16,444 bases of DNA from Neovahlkampfia damariscottae (GCA_016618085.1 JABLTG010000271.1:1-16444), one strand, 5' to 3'. Shown: positions 1 to 9,210, numbered from the stretch's first letter. Numbers and translations: made by a program. Notes: generated from the sequence alone by a model not told the origin.

Positions 1-127
1 CAATGACATCTAAATCATTTAATGCAAGATTTAGATTTTTATTTGTTAGATTTAGAGATGAAAGATTATATTGGCAAATGATTATCATTTTAAGAAAAAT
101 GTTAATTTCATTAGCTATTATCTTTTT
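1..127 (+). repeat. Exact 127-nt inverted identity with the other window end (left copy)
   Basis: Bases 1-127 equal the reverse complement of 16318-16444 without a mismatch; the first difference is at base 128 (T against C). Beyond that the copies are similar but diverge. This fits a shared k-mer of length 127 between paralogs at an assembly-graph node. Confidence 0.9.
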
Positions 128-869
128 TTCAGCTGGATTTGAATTATTAATTGTTTTATTTTCAATGATGATTATTTTTATTGCTTTTGTTTTACAAGTA
201 CACAATGTCCCTTATAGAAGAAAATTTCATAATTTTATGGAGTATATTGTCTTGGTTTCAACTGAATTTTTATTTTTCTGCGCATTATTATTTTTTGTTG
301 ACAGATTTCCAGAACCACAAACAGTTTATAGATCAGTTTTAGGATATTTTTGTATTGGTGTTATTGTTCTTTCTTCAGTTGTAATTGTTGGTTTAATGAT
401 TTTAGATTTTCTTATTCAATTTAAAGAAGATAAAGAAGAAGAAAGATTGAAAAAATCAGAATTAGAAAGACTTGCGAAGTCACTTAATGATCCTTTGATC
501 AAATTCAAAGCAAAAAGAAAACAAAAATCAACCGTTGAAGCACACGAAGAGGAAACGTATTTTGTACAACAACCAACTTTAATTGAAAGTGTTCCAAAAG
601 AACAAACAAAAATGGATATTAAAGCTCAAGATATTGAATTACTTGACGTAGATTCTGGAGACATAATGAGTCCAGATTCAACCAATGGTTTGGGTTCAGG
701 TAGCGGGTCAACAAAACCATTATTATCATCAAGACAAGATGATAGAATTGAATTTGAAGACACTAACAATTTATCCTTACCAATTTCAGTTTCAAATGAT
801 GATCTTTCAGATAGGGTTCCAGTTTCAGTAGAAAGAACTGGAATTGCAGAAATACCTGATGAAGAATAA
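1..869 (+). CDS. C-terminal part of a polytopic membrane protein with acidic cytoplasmic tail (5' truncated)
   Basis: The frame is open from the window edge, so the true start lies outside; the ATG at position 3 is probably internal. The visible 288 residues begin with a basic, aromatic stretch, followed by about four hydrophobic segments (roughly residues 25-45, 47-66, 80-99 and 111-138). A long charged tail ends in TGIAEIPDEE. The pattern of a re-entering membrane block ending in FKEDKEEE resembles the C-terminal transmembrane block of giant TRP-like or adhesin-like surface proteins of protists; this is family-level inference, not a firm identification. The tail contains DIELL, a DxxLL-type sorting-motif look-alike. 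A paralog lies inverted at the other end of the window and shares the membrane block almost completely. No intron is visible. The stop overlaps an AATAAA and lies 8 bases from the stop of the opposing pseudokinase gene. Confidence 0.75.
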   Translation, partial: MTSKSFNARFRFLFVRFRDERLYWQMIIILRKMLISLAIIFFSAGFELLIVLFSMMIIFIAFVLQVHNVPYRRKFHNFMEYIVLVSTEFLFFCALLFFVDRFPEPQTVYRSVLGYFCIGVIVLSSVVIVGLMILDFLIQFKEDKEEERLKKSELERLAKSLNDPLIKFKAKRKQKSTVEAHEEETYFVQQPTLIESVPKEQTKMDIKAQDIELLDVDSGDIMSPDSTNGLGSGSGSTKPLLSSRQDDRIEFEDTNNLSLPISVSNDDLSDRVPVSVERTGIAEIPDEE

Positions 870-870
870 A
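865..870 (+). promoter_or_regulatory. AATAAA overlapping stop, left membrane-protein gene
   Basis: The TAA stop at 867-869 lies wholly inside AATAAA, a probable polyadenylation signal. Confidence 0.5.
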
Positions 871-876
871 AATAAC

Positions 877-882
877 TTTAAT
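877..882 (-). promoter_or_regulatory. ATTAAA overlapping stop, pseudokinase gene
   Basis: The TAA stop at 880-878 lies inside ATTAAA, the common variant polyadenylation signal. Confidence 0.4.
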
Positions 883-2576
883 TAAACATTTCAAAAATTG
901 ATTTTTTTTCACCTAATGTTGGATTCAAAATTTGATTCAAACATTTCATCCATTCTTCTTTTTCTTCATTTGATTTACATAAAAATCTGAAGTCTTTATC
1001 TTTTGTAAGTAATTTAAATCCTAATTTTCCATCTTCTGCAACACTCATAACTTGTTTCATACTTATTTTTCCCGTTAATTTATTTGAAGTTTCATCATAT
1101 AAAAAATCTAATGCTAAATAATAGTATTTCGATTTCCAAGGTGAAATTAAACTTCCTGTATGGAATTTCAAATTTCCCTGAGTTAATAAAGGTAGATTCT
1201 ATTTGAAGAAAAATGTCAAAAATAATGTTGTTTTTTACTTCCAAAGTACTTCTTTCAGTTGCTTCTGCACTGGATGAAATTTTTTCGTATAAAACATTTT
1301 CAACGGGTGTAACAGGTGATCTACTTGAAGGTGATGGAGTTTTATTTGGTGATTCAATTATATTACCAATTTTTTGACGTAACAAATTCTGAAAAAAAAA
1401 AATGTTAAAAATCTGTCATTAATTTTAAACATACCGATAAAGATTGTCTTTTCATTCTATTATTTTTTTTTCTTTTTTCTTCTTCGTCTTCTTGTACTTC
1501 TGTATCGTCTTCTATTTCAATTTGTTCAATTTCTTGAAAATCTCTTGTTGAAGATGGCGTTGGTGAAGAATTTCTTTCTTCTTTGTAGTTACGTAATGAT
1601 AATAATGAAGATGATTTCTTTTTAGCTCTTTGTCTTAGTTTGTTTAATTTTACTTCACACTCTTTTGCTGTCATTCTTTTTGAAGGTTCGTCTTCAAGCA
1701 TGTTCAAAATAAAATCTTGAATTAAAAGGTAACTATCTAATTCTAGTTTTTTTAAAATGAAATCTTTGATATCAACATTTTTAACATGTAAAGGTAATTT
1801 ATCTAATGTCTGTGATGTTTTGTGTTAAATTTTTTTTTTAATTACAAGTTGACAGCTCATCAAGAAGAAAACAAGTCCTTTTTTAAAGTTTTTTAAAGTT
1901 TTTTAGTGTCTTACCTAGATTATACACGTTTCCTTCTTTTGTGTTATTTTTTGGATTTTGTGAAAATTCGGGTGGAAAATAATTTTGATGTTGAATTTCT
2001 AGAAAACTTAAAAAAAAAACTTTTTTTTTTCTACCTTCTTCTAAGGATGAAAATACATCAAACATAACTTTATCATCCATTTTATATATATTTTCAATTA
2101 AAATTGCATCAAACGGAAACACAAAACCTTCAAGAAACTTGAAAAAAAAATTATTTTACCTTTTTCATGTAAAGTTGCTAAAGTTGAAATTAATTGATAA
2201 AAATATTCAACAAGTAAATCTTCAGATAACAACTTGTCTTGAAATTCATATTTTTGGTATTGATTTGTGACAATATAAATCAAGTCTTGATCATCTTTTT
2301 TAAAGATTTTTTCAATAGGAACAAGCCCTGTTGTTTTTATATTTTTTATTTTCCACAACTAATGAATCATTAATTTTTTTTTTTTTTTTTTTTTTTTACT
2401 TCAACATATTTTTCGTTACACTCTTCAAAAGAAGAGAGTTTTAATAACTTTACATTTTTTTCTTTATTTGTTTTAATCTCTTGTACTATTAATTTCTCCT
2501 GTTTCTTTCCTGTTTGTTCTGTTAAAATTTTATAAATGGAAGAAAATTCTTCCTCATCGTCATCCTCGAAACTCAT
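878..2576 (-). CDS. Predicted pseudokinase with C-terminal PH domain
   Basis: Eight exons (2576-2400, 2358-2160, 2127-2035, 1998-1915, 1877-1846, 1809-1435, 1388-1239, 1198-878) join in phase to 476 residues; introns are 32-46 nt. The N-terminal half aligns by eye with a protein kinase: LHEKG before the catalytic loop (about residue 122), VMFDVFSS at the DFG position, YFPPEF for the APE motif, NVYNLG for DVYSLG, and MLEDEPSKRMTAKE for the last helix. The HRD triad is not recognisable (GFVFPFDAILIEN), DFG reads DVF, and no glycine loop is evident, so catalysis is doubtful. A Ser/Thr- and acid-rich linker leads to a PH domain in roughly the last 100 residues: GNLKFHTGSL, WKSKYYYLALDFL and the closing tryptophan in EEWMKCL. 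It is probably a membrane-recruited scaffold. An active but very divergent kinase is the alternative. Confidence 0.75.
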
Positions 2577-2657
2577 TGGTCAAAAATTGTAACAACCAAA
2601 ACAATCAATGTCTTTTATTCTTCAACAGAAAACAAGTAATACTGAAAAAAATATACT

Positions 2658-2663
2658 TTTATT
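2658..2663 (-). promoter_or_regulatory. AATAAA overlapping stop, USP14 gene
   Basis: The TAA stop at 2661-2659 lies inside AATAAA. Confidence 0.5.
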
Positions 2664-4296
2664 GTTGATGAATAACTTCACCTTTTTCATTTTTTGAACG
2701 ATAAAATAAAATATATGAAGTATGCCAATCTCCACCACCACTTAATTTTTTGATATCATCTTCTGAAACTTCTTGAACTTTATCATCATCAAATTTGATC
2801 CAACGACCTTCTTCTTTTACCCAACCAACATAATGTCCTGAATCTGCACTTCTTCCTTTATGAGTAACAAGACCAAATAATTCATAATAACCAGTTGAAT
2901 TTCCACCAAATTCTTTAATTTCATAACTTGGTTTTTCTTCGTCTTTCATTTCTTCTTCTTTTTTATATTTATTTAATAATTCATCATCTCTTTTTTTTCT
3001 TAGAATTTCTCTGTTTGGTTTTAATTCTTTTTTTAATTCATCTGAACATAAATCAAAAACATCTAAAATCAAAGGAAATTTTACATCTTTTAAAACCTAA
3101 AAATAGATTAGAACATTCTATTTTTTTTTTTTTTTACTTTTGCTTTGACTTGTTCTTTTGATTTCCAATAAAATCTAACCATATTAATTGATAAATAATT
3201 TGGAAGCTTTGAAATTCTCGAAATTTTTGTAAAGACTGAATTTCGACCAAGTACACTTGAATTTTTTTCAATTGAAGTAACTAAACTTTGATTCAAACCA
3301 AATTCAACATTTGATGTTTCTTTTGAAATTTCGCATGGAAGTTTATGAAATGATTCTTTTAAAGTTGAAACTTCTTCTTCTGCTTCAACATTTTTTAATG
3401 TGACTTCAAATTCTCCTTTGAAAAGATCTTTTGAATCTGTCTTCAATGAGTTGATTAAAGTGTTCCAAAATTCATCAGCATCTAATTTGTTAAATTTTTT
3501 TTTTTTTTTTTTTTACCTCTTTTTGAAGTTTTTTATTAATTTTTTTTGTTTTACTGTTGCGCAAAAGTTTCACCCATTGGTGTTTGAACTGTTTGTGAAA
3601 AACGTGTATGAGCTTGACGAAAAGCAGATACAAATGAAATTGGTGAATAAGTTGAGTTTTGTTTTTTAAGTTGTAAAAATAAATCTTTTGTTCTTGATGT
3701 CAATTTATCAGATAAGTCATTTTCATTCTTTTGTTGAAATCTAAAAAAATCAATTTTTGTGTGTTTTTTTACTTTTGAAGGTCTGTTGTAAGTTCTGGTA
3801 TATTTTTCAAAGTTTGTAAACAAGAATTCATATAACATGTATTTCCCTATGAAAATTATCATTTAATTTCATTAAAAAAAAAGTCATACTAAATTATTCA
3901 ATCCTGAGAAAAGTAGTTTAGAATTTTTTTTTTTTTTTTTACCAGCTGGTAATTGATTTAAAATCATATCTTCATCTCCTTCCATGTCTTCAACAAATAC
4001 AACCTTTTTATAAAATAAAAAAGTTTTTCTTTGTTACCTTTTCAACTGGTTTTTCTAATTTTTCAGCAGTTCCAATCAATGTAATTTTTTGACCGTTTTT
4101 TAATTTACTCAAATCATCTTTTACACCCATTAATTTTTGTCTTGCTGCTGGTACTCCTGTAAGTTTTTCTAAATCTGTTTTAAAATCAACAAGAGTTTTT
4201 GTAACGTCCACATCAACGTCTTTGAATTCTTTTCCGTTCCATTTCAATGTAACTTTTTTAATTTTAATCTTTTGTGTGTTTTGACTTACTTTTCAT
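2659..4296 (-). CDS. USP14: Proteasome-associated deubiquitinase, USP14/Ubp6 family
   Basis: Nine coding exons are needed: 4296-4290 (7 nt), 4252-4038, 4003-3943, 3903-3890 (14 nt), 3846-3773, 3740-3555, 3518-3517 (2 nt), 3481-3138 and 3096-2659. They give 446 residues, against about 494 in human USP14. The N-terminus is the ubiquitin-like domain (MKITLKWNGKEF, GVPAARQKLMGV), which in this family docks on the proteasome. The catalytic cysteine box is GLNNLGNTCYMNS (Cys about 103). FAQQDADEFW matches the family QQDA(N/D)E box. ISRISKLPNYLSINMVRFYW follows, and the histidine box is SADSGHYVGW (His about 389) with KFDDDKV. It trims ubiquitin chains from proteasome-bound substrates. It is divergent from the zinc transporter gene with 114 bases between start codons. 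The odd point is the 2-nt exon (see findings). The family call is very secure. Confidence 0.93.
3517..3518 (-). other. 2-nt micro-exon (AG) in the USP14 gene
   Basis: On the minus strand, exon 6 ends in phase 2 at 3555 and exon 8 resumes at 3481 needing phase 1. Direct joining would shift the frame into an early stop. A GT-AG unit 3554-3519 (36 nt), two exon bases AG, and a second GT-AG unit 3516-3482 (35 nt) restore the frame. They also create exactly the expected QQDADEFW motif. Both units have the normal intron length of this locus. Confidence 0.7.
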
Positions 4297-4410
4297 TTTG
4301 CTTCAAGTTTTTATTGGTGAGCGAATCAGAACAAAAAATTTATTTTTAACAACATTTCCTCCATGATTTTGATTGGATAAAAAACAACAACAAAAAAACT
4401 TCCAAAGTTG
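4297..4410. promoter_or_regulatory. Bidirectional promoter region between USP14 and the zinc transporter
   Basis: These 114 bases separate two divergent start codons. They contain TGATTGG (CCAATCA on the other strand) near 4368 and, on the USP14 sense strand, CCAATAA at 4317-4311. No other coding potential is visible. The promoter role is inferred from position. Confidence 0.5.
4311..4317 (-). promoter_or_regulatory. CCAATAA box, USP14 gene
   Basis: Sense-strand variant ending 14 bases before the ATG at 4296. Confidence 0.35.
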
Positions 4411-6376
4411 ATGAAAAGGTAAAATCATTGAAAAAATCAACAATAAATCATTCAAAAGGAACGAAATAATACTGTGGATAAGTTCCAATATTCTAAAAAT
4501 TTGGAGTATCTATGGCATTTACAACGTAATGGAGTTTATGAGTATTCCAATAATTGGGTATTTTAAAATTGATTCATTTATATATTTAAAAAAGTTTTTG
4601 GTTTTTTGGTGTTCAGAGTTTGGGCTTATATTTTACCTCCACCAACAAGTTATCAATAAATAAAAAGATACTTGAAGATAAAGAAGAACTGAAAAAGACA
4701 ACAATATTTTCATTCTTATTATTCATACCATTTCATTTATGGTGCTTTATATTACAAATATTAGCTCCACAAAGAGTTTTAATTATTGAATATTTTTTTA
4801 ATAATTACAAAGAACGAATTTTATTTTTTTTCAGTTTTTCAATGTTTTTATTCACTAAAAAGACATCAAACTTTTCAAATTTTTTTGAAATTGGTGATGA
4901 ATTTCAAAATAACTTATTTGGTTTAACACTTTTATTAATTTTATTTTTATGTCAAAAATATCGAAAAAAATACTTAAAAAAATTGACATATCCAACTTAT
5001 TTTAGTGTTGGAATAACATCATTATTCATGTCACCACTCATTTTCATTTTGTTTCTTTTTGTAAAAATTTTTTTTTTAACACATTTATCAGTCTCCTTAT
5101 GAAATTTTAAAGGAATTTTTTTCAATTCATCACATAATTTGGATTGTTATTTATTCATTTTTTATCAATATACTACCTCCTTATGTTCAATCGACAATGA
5201 TTTCATCATCAATTGATAAAGAATCACAACAAAAAACAACTGAACAAAGTAAACAAAACTTAATATATTATGAAATTTCATTACTTTTAATTACATGGAA
5301 TTTCCCATCTTTATCATTTTTATTGATGCTATTTTTTTTATTTCAATCAATTTCACCATTTTTTACATTTCAAAATCTTTTTGTTGGTTTGAAATTTATA
5401 CTCTCAGATTCAGATTCAAAAATCATGTTTATATACCTTTGCATCAATTTACTATTCATGTTTGTTGAATTATTTTATGGAATTCTATCAAACTCATTAG
5501 GATTGATCTCAGATGCAATACATATGTTATTTGATTCAGGAGCTCTAGCGATAGGACTTTATGGTTCATACATGTCAAAATGGAAACCAAATCAATCATT
5601 TACCTATGGATATGGCAGATACTCGGTCATTTCAGGTTTTGTAAATGGTATACTTTTGGTATGTGTTGGAGCATATAGTACCTCATTTTTTTCATCTAAT
5701 TTTTCATTTAGTATTAATTGAGGCTGTCCATCGTATATTTCATCCACCAATTATCAATGGACAAAGATTATTATCAGTTTCAATTATTGGATTGTTAATT
5801 AACTTGTCAGGAATTTTTTTTTTGAGTCCACATCATCATCATCATGCGCATGATCATCATGATGGTGAATGTGAAGAAGAACATGGTCATACGAATGAAA
5901 ACAAAGAAGGTGTATTTCTACATATGCTTGCTGACACAATAGCAAGTGTTTCTGTCATCATTTCAACTTTATTGATCAAATATTTCAATATGTACTTTGC
6001 AGATGCACTTTGTTCAATTTTCATTTCAGTTGTAATTATGTTGGCTTCATATCCACTTTTGAAACATTCATCAAAAGTGTTAATGTTGAGCACACCAACT
6101 CAATTCAATAAAAAAATTGAAGAAGTTTTAAAAAGCATAAAAGAATGGAAAGGTGTTTTAAACGTGAATAATGTTCATTTTTGGACTTTAAATTCTGAAA
6201 ATATAGTTGGTAGTTTTCATGTGAAAATTGAAGACGATTTAAATGAACAAGAAATTCTAACAAAAATTAGGAATGAATTTCCTTTTGTACATGATTTGAC
6301 AATTCAAATTGAAAAGAAAAAGTTATTATTATCAAATTCAATGATAAGTTCAAGTGGAAATCACTTTTCTGTTTGA
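4411..6376 (+). CDS. Cation diffusion facilitator zinc transporter, ZnT5/ZnT7/Msc2-like
   Basis: The preferred model has exons 4411-4418, 4459-4557, 4595-5060, 5092-5677 and 5712-6376, in phase throughout, giving 607 residues. The C-terminal half is a classic CDF core: CINLLFMFVELFYGILSNSLGLISDAIHMLFD, with the metal-site His/Asp of the first half-site, then FTYGYGR and a second HxxxD site in FLHMLADT. A His-rich cytosolic loop (HHHHHAHDHHD, about 5829-5866) lies between them, and a ferredoxin-like tail (VNNVHFWTLNSENIVGSFHVKIE) follows. The long extra hydrophobic N-terminal half is typical of ZnT5/Msc2, which load zinc into the early secretory pathway. The core is certain. The first two exons are less so: an 8-nt first exon is required for the upstream ATG, and a different acceptor at 4616 would give another short reading. 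The last 16 bases overlap the opposing TIM gene. Confidence 0.9.
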
Positions 6377-6644
6377 TCAATTGTTTCGTTATTATTTAAA
6401 CTCATTACATCTAAATATTGTTTTGCACATCTTTTTTTTTTTTTTTAGTTTTAGTTTTTTTTTACCTTTCTATACAAGCAATTTCACCAGCCTAATCATT
6501 TGTTTTTAGTATTTTTTTAAATTTTTACTTGCATCTCTGGTGCTTTTTTATGGAAATTTAGACATGTTTTTGAGCATTTTTTTATGACTCTTGGAAGTTA
6601 TTTTTTTTGTTTTTTGGTTACTTTCTGTTGACTAATTCAACCAT
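6361..6644 (-). CDS. Small TIM chaperone (Tim9/Tim10/Tim8/Tim13 family), 59 residues
   Basis: Four short exons (6644-6622, 6589-6529, 6491-6466, 6430-6361) with GT-AG introns of 32, 37 and 35 nt join without phase conflict to a 59-residue protein. It carries the twin CX3C signature of small TIM proteins: CSKTC (Cys13/17) and CIERC (Cys34/38), 16 residues apart, followed by AKQYLDVM, close to the usual C-terminal helix. These proteins form hexamers in the mitochondrial intermembrane space and escort hydrophobic precursors. It is shorter than animal or yeast members (about 80-100 residues), mainly at the N-terminus. No exon is long enough to stand out as an open frame. Its coding end overlaps the transporter coding end by 16 bases, and its start is 70 bases from the divergent PARP start. 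Confidence 0.85.
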
Positions 6645-6714
6645 TTGAACTTTTTTTACATCATCCATTTGTTGCTCAAATTTGTTTTGATTTTTTTATC
6701 CAATCAACAAGAAG
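6645..6714. promoter_or_regulatory. Bidirectional promoter region between the TIM and PARP genes
   Basis: These 70 bases lie between divergent start codons and are mostly T-rich. A CCAATCA at 6700-6706 lies 8 bases before the PARP start. The promoter role is inferred from position. Confidence 0.5.
6700..6706 (+). promoter_or_regulatory. CCAATCA box, PARP gene
   Basis: Perfect CCAATCA ending 8 bases before the ATG at 6715. A role as core-promoter or initiator element is inferred from recurrence. Confidence 0.45.
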
Positions 6715-9191
6715 ATGAATACAGAAGACTTACCTTCAGAAGAAGAACAATTTCTTATGGCGATAAAACTATCCCAAATAGAAGAAGAAGCAAGAAGAAA
6801 AAAAGAAGAGGAAGAAGAAGAAAGAAGAAAAACAGAAAAATTACAAGAAGAACAAGAAGAAAAAGAACTTGTAGACTTGAACAAAATCTCTGAAAAAATT
6901 GACAACTTAAAATTAAAGAAAGAAATAGCTGACTACCTTGAACCTTATTTAGATGGTTTTTTTTTTTAATTTTTTTGACAATTAGATGAACTTGTCAAAG
7001 TTTTCAAGTTGGACCAACAAAAAAGTGAATTAAGCTTAACAGTTGATGTTATAGAAAATGAATATAAAATCATTATTCAATATCCTAACGAAGGAAAAAG
7101 TGGGAAATATATTATCAAAACCATTAAATCAGGTAATAAATCTGAAAAAAAAGATTCTTTTACTTCTATTGAAAAATGTTTGGAATTTTATGTTCAAAGA
7201 GCTGAAAATGAAAGGTAACAATCAACAAATTAAACTTTTTTTTGCAGGGATAAATATTTAGAAATGGTAGACAAATTATATTTTTTACATGAACAGTATG
7301 GAGGAGAATTCACGCCTATTGGTAAGACTCAAATCAAGATTGATTATTTTAGGTAACACACCTTTTTCTGCAGGAAGTCAAGGTGATGATCCTTTTATTG
7401 ATGAAGATGGGAATATTGTAATTGATGACATTGATTTAGAAGGAGACTTTGAAGGTAGAAAACTGAAAAATTAACCCCCCAAAAAAAGATCATAGTTATT
7501 TTATTGTAAATATTTAATTATTAATCAATTTATCAGGATTTTGATAAATATCTTGATGATCAAATTTATATGGACAAAAAAGTTCACTCTGTAACAAAAC
7601 ATTGTGTAAATCAAGATAAGATTGTATTGAATTTCTCTTTGGATCCAAAGGTATTTGGGTTATCAAGTTATCAAGCAGATGCGTGAGAAATAATTCAATT
7701 TTATTGACTTTTGTAAGATGGGGAATTGATTTAACACAATACATTGGTGCTTCAATTACTTTTTTTACTATGCCAGGACAAGAAGAAAAACATCCAAAGT
7801 GTGAAGTTTTTCAAAGTGGAAACCTAAAGACTACCGATGTTTATTCAAATAAGAGAAAATTCCCACTTTATTGGACCATTGCTGATAGAATTTTATTTGG
7901 ATTTTTTAAAACTCCATGGTGGCCATTTTCAGAAGTAAATACATCATTTCTTTGATTAAAATGAAAATTTAGATTCAAAAAAAGAAAATTGATGAAGGTT
8001 TAATTGAAAATTTAACAAGTTATGTAATGAATGTGATTAAGGATTGCTCAAAAGTACATTCTATTTTTATTCACTCTTTAATTGAAGCATTGTTTAATTT
8101 GTGGTGGTAAAATGCCATTTGAAGGTTTAAGACCAACTGTTTGTGTAAAACAACTTTGTGTGTTCAGACATGGTTTGATTTGAAATTAAAGTAACTTTTA
8201 AAAGAACAATTTGGTTTGGGAATTGATTTAGAATCTGAAATAATGAAACATCCTGATTTAGTTGATTTAATGATAACCATGGCATATTCAGCAGCAACAA
8301 ATGAACATGGAAATTTTGGTAAGAAAAATAATTTCATTTAAAATATTCAAAGATTCATTCTCACCATGTAAGAATTCCTTTTTCAAGACTAATTTTCAAA
8401 ATAGTTCCTTCTGGTATCGAAGTCAAAATAAAAGATAAGTTCACTCAAGTTGAAACGTAAAGAAATTCAAATACTCACTTTTCTAAAGTACTTATGATTT
8501 TCTTGACAAATCAGGTAAGCATGATAAAAAGAAAGTTGGAAGTTTAATTGAAAGTATTCCAAAAGTAACTGAATTGCAAAAATGGACAAAAGATGGAAAA
8601 TTGAAAGAGAAATGTGGTGCTGTTAGTCCATTATGTTATCCATTTCTTCGTTGGATTATGGCATCAAATAGATGCTTCTTGAAAAAACTAACAAAAGACA
8701 AAGAGTTATCTCAAATGAATTGTAAACATCAATACGCATTACTTTCATCAACACCTGAAAAAGAAGAAAAATTCTTGGCAGCAAAGAAGAAATATGGATC
8801 ATTCTACGCATGGCATGGAAGTGCTCTTTCAAATTGGCATGCAATAATGAGAAATGGTTTGAAGAATATGTCAGGAACTGCTGGTCAAAGAAATGGAGCT
8901 GCTTATGGTTCTGGAGTATATTTGGCTGCCGATAGTGGCACGTCATTTGGTTACATGCAATACACAAGAGGATGGAAAAATTCTGGATTTGGTTCAAATA
9001 ATATTGGATGTTTAGCGTTATGCGAAGTTGCAAATCATCCAATGCTCAAAGGACAACCAAATCCATACTATGTAGTACCTGATGATTCTTTAATTGAAAC
9101 AAGATTTTTCTTCATTTATCCAGATGGAAATGGAGGAGCATCTGTTTCAGGAAAATCAATCAAAATGAAAGATGCAAAAGATTTTCTTTAA
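6715..9191 (+). CDS. UIM-containing PARP6/8-like ADP-ribosyltransferase
   Basis: Thirteen exons (6715-6955, 6986-7214, 7248-7321, 7353-7454, 7489-7505, 7537-7682, 7718-7934, 7973-8053, 8088-8172, 8205-8318, 8353-8367, 8405-8456, 8489-9191) join in phase to 691 residues; all introns are 30-38 nt. Residues 9-24 form a textbook ubiquitin-interacting motif (EEEQFLMAIKLSQIEEE, Ala16, Ser20), then a coiled coil and an unassigned domain of about 100 residues. The rest follows PARP6/8: DFDKYLDDQIYM, SSYQADAWGIDL, a cysteine cluster (CLIC then CVKQLC), FSPFPSG, LLSSTPEKEEKF, the catalytic WHGS (His about 567) and GAAYGSGVYL (Tyr about 602). The position of the polymerase glutamate appears hydrophobic (TRFFFIY), which predicts mono-ADP-ribosylation. 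Reading it as two genes fails, because a 17-nt exon joins the halves in phase. Confidence 0.88.
7353..7373 (+). other. 21-nt segment of uncertain status (exon or intron) in the PARP gene
   Basis: The intron starting at 7322 can end at 7352 (31 nt) or at 7373 (52 nt). The intervening 21 bases begin with GT, carry a CTTTTTCTGCAG acceptor and keep the frame, so they encode an optional NTPFSAG. The 31-nt choice fits the intron sizes of this gene. Confidence 0.5.
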
Positions 9192-9196
9192 ATAAA
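9191..9196 (+). promoter_or_regulatory. AATAAA touching stop, PARP gene
   Basis: AATAAA begins on the last base of the TAA stop. It lies in the 19-base gap before the PARG coding end, so a PARP transcript using it must run into the PARG 3' coding region. Confidence 0.5.
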
Positions 9197-9210
9197 TTGC
9201 AATTGAATTT

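Noticed and set aside
2371-2398. Long poly-T run as a terminator or repeat of interest
   Set aside because: Such runs lie within introns, just after the donor on the minus strand or before the acceptor on the plus strand. They are ordinary intron composition here.
4595-4650. Alternative N-terminus of the zinc transporter reading VWAYILPPPT
   Set aside because: It needs a 59-nt intron ending at 4616 and a further intron with a weak GTTATC donor. The simpler model keeps one continuous frame from 4595 to 5060. Not excluded.
6645-6893. Arg/Lys-rich open frame and its Ser-rich antisense partner
   Set aside because: Both are shadows of the Glu-rich first exon of the PARP gene, created by GAA/AGA-rich codons.
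6715-7474. Separate small UIM protein ending at the TAA at 7474
   Set aside because: A donor at 7455, a 17-nt exon (7489-7505) and an acceptor at 7536 join it in phase to the PARP. The PARP half has no suitable start codon of its own at the conserved beginning.
7537-7955. Frameshift making the PARP a pseudogene near 7683
   Set aside because: A 35-nt GT-AG intron at 7683-7717 restores the frame and yields the conserved-looking SSYQADAWGIDL. All apparent frameshifts in the window resolve this way.
8319-8404. One 86-nt intron in the PARP gene
   Set aside because: Two introns (34 and 37 nt) around a 15-nt exon also keep the frame and give FSPFPSG, which matches the PARP6/8 sequence better and fits local intron sizes.
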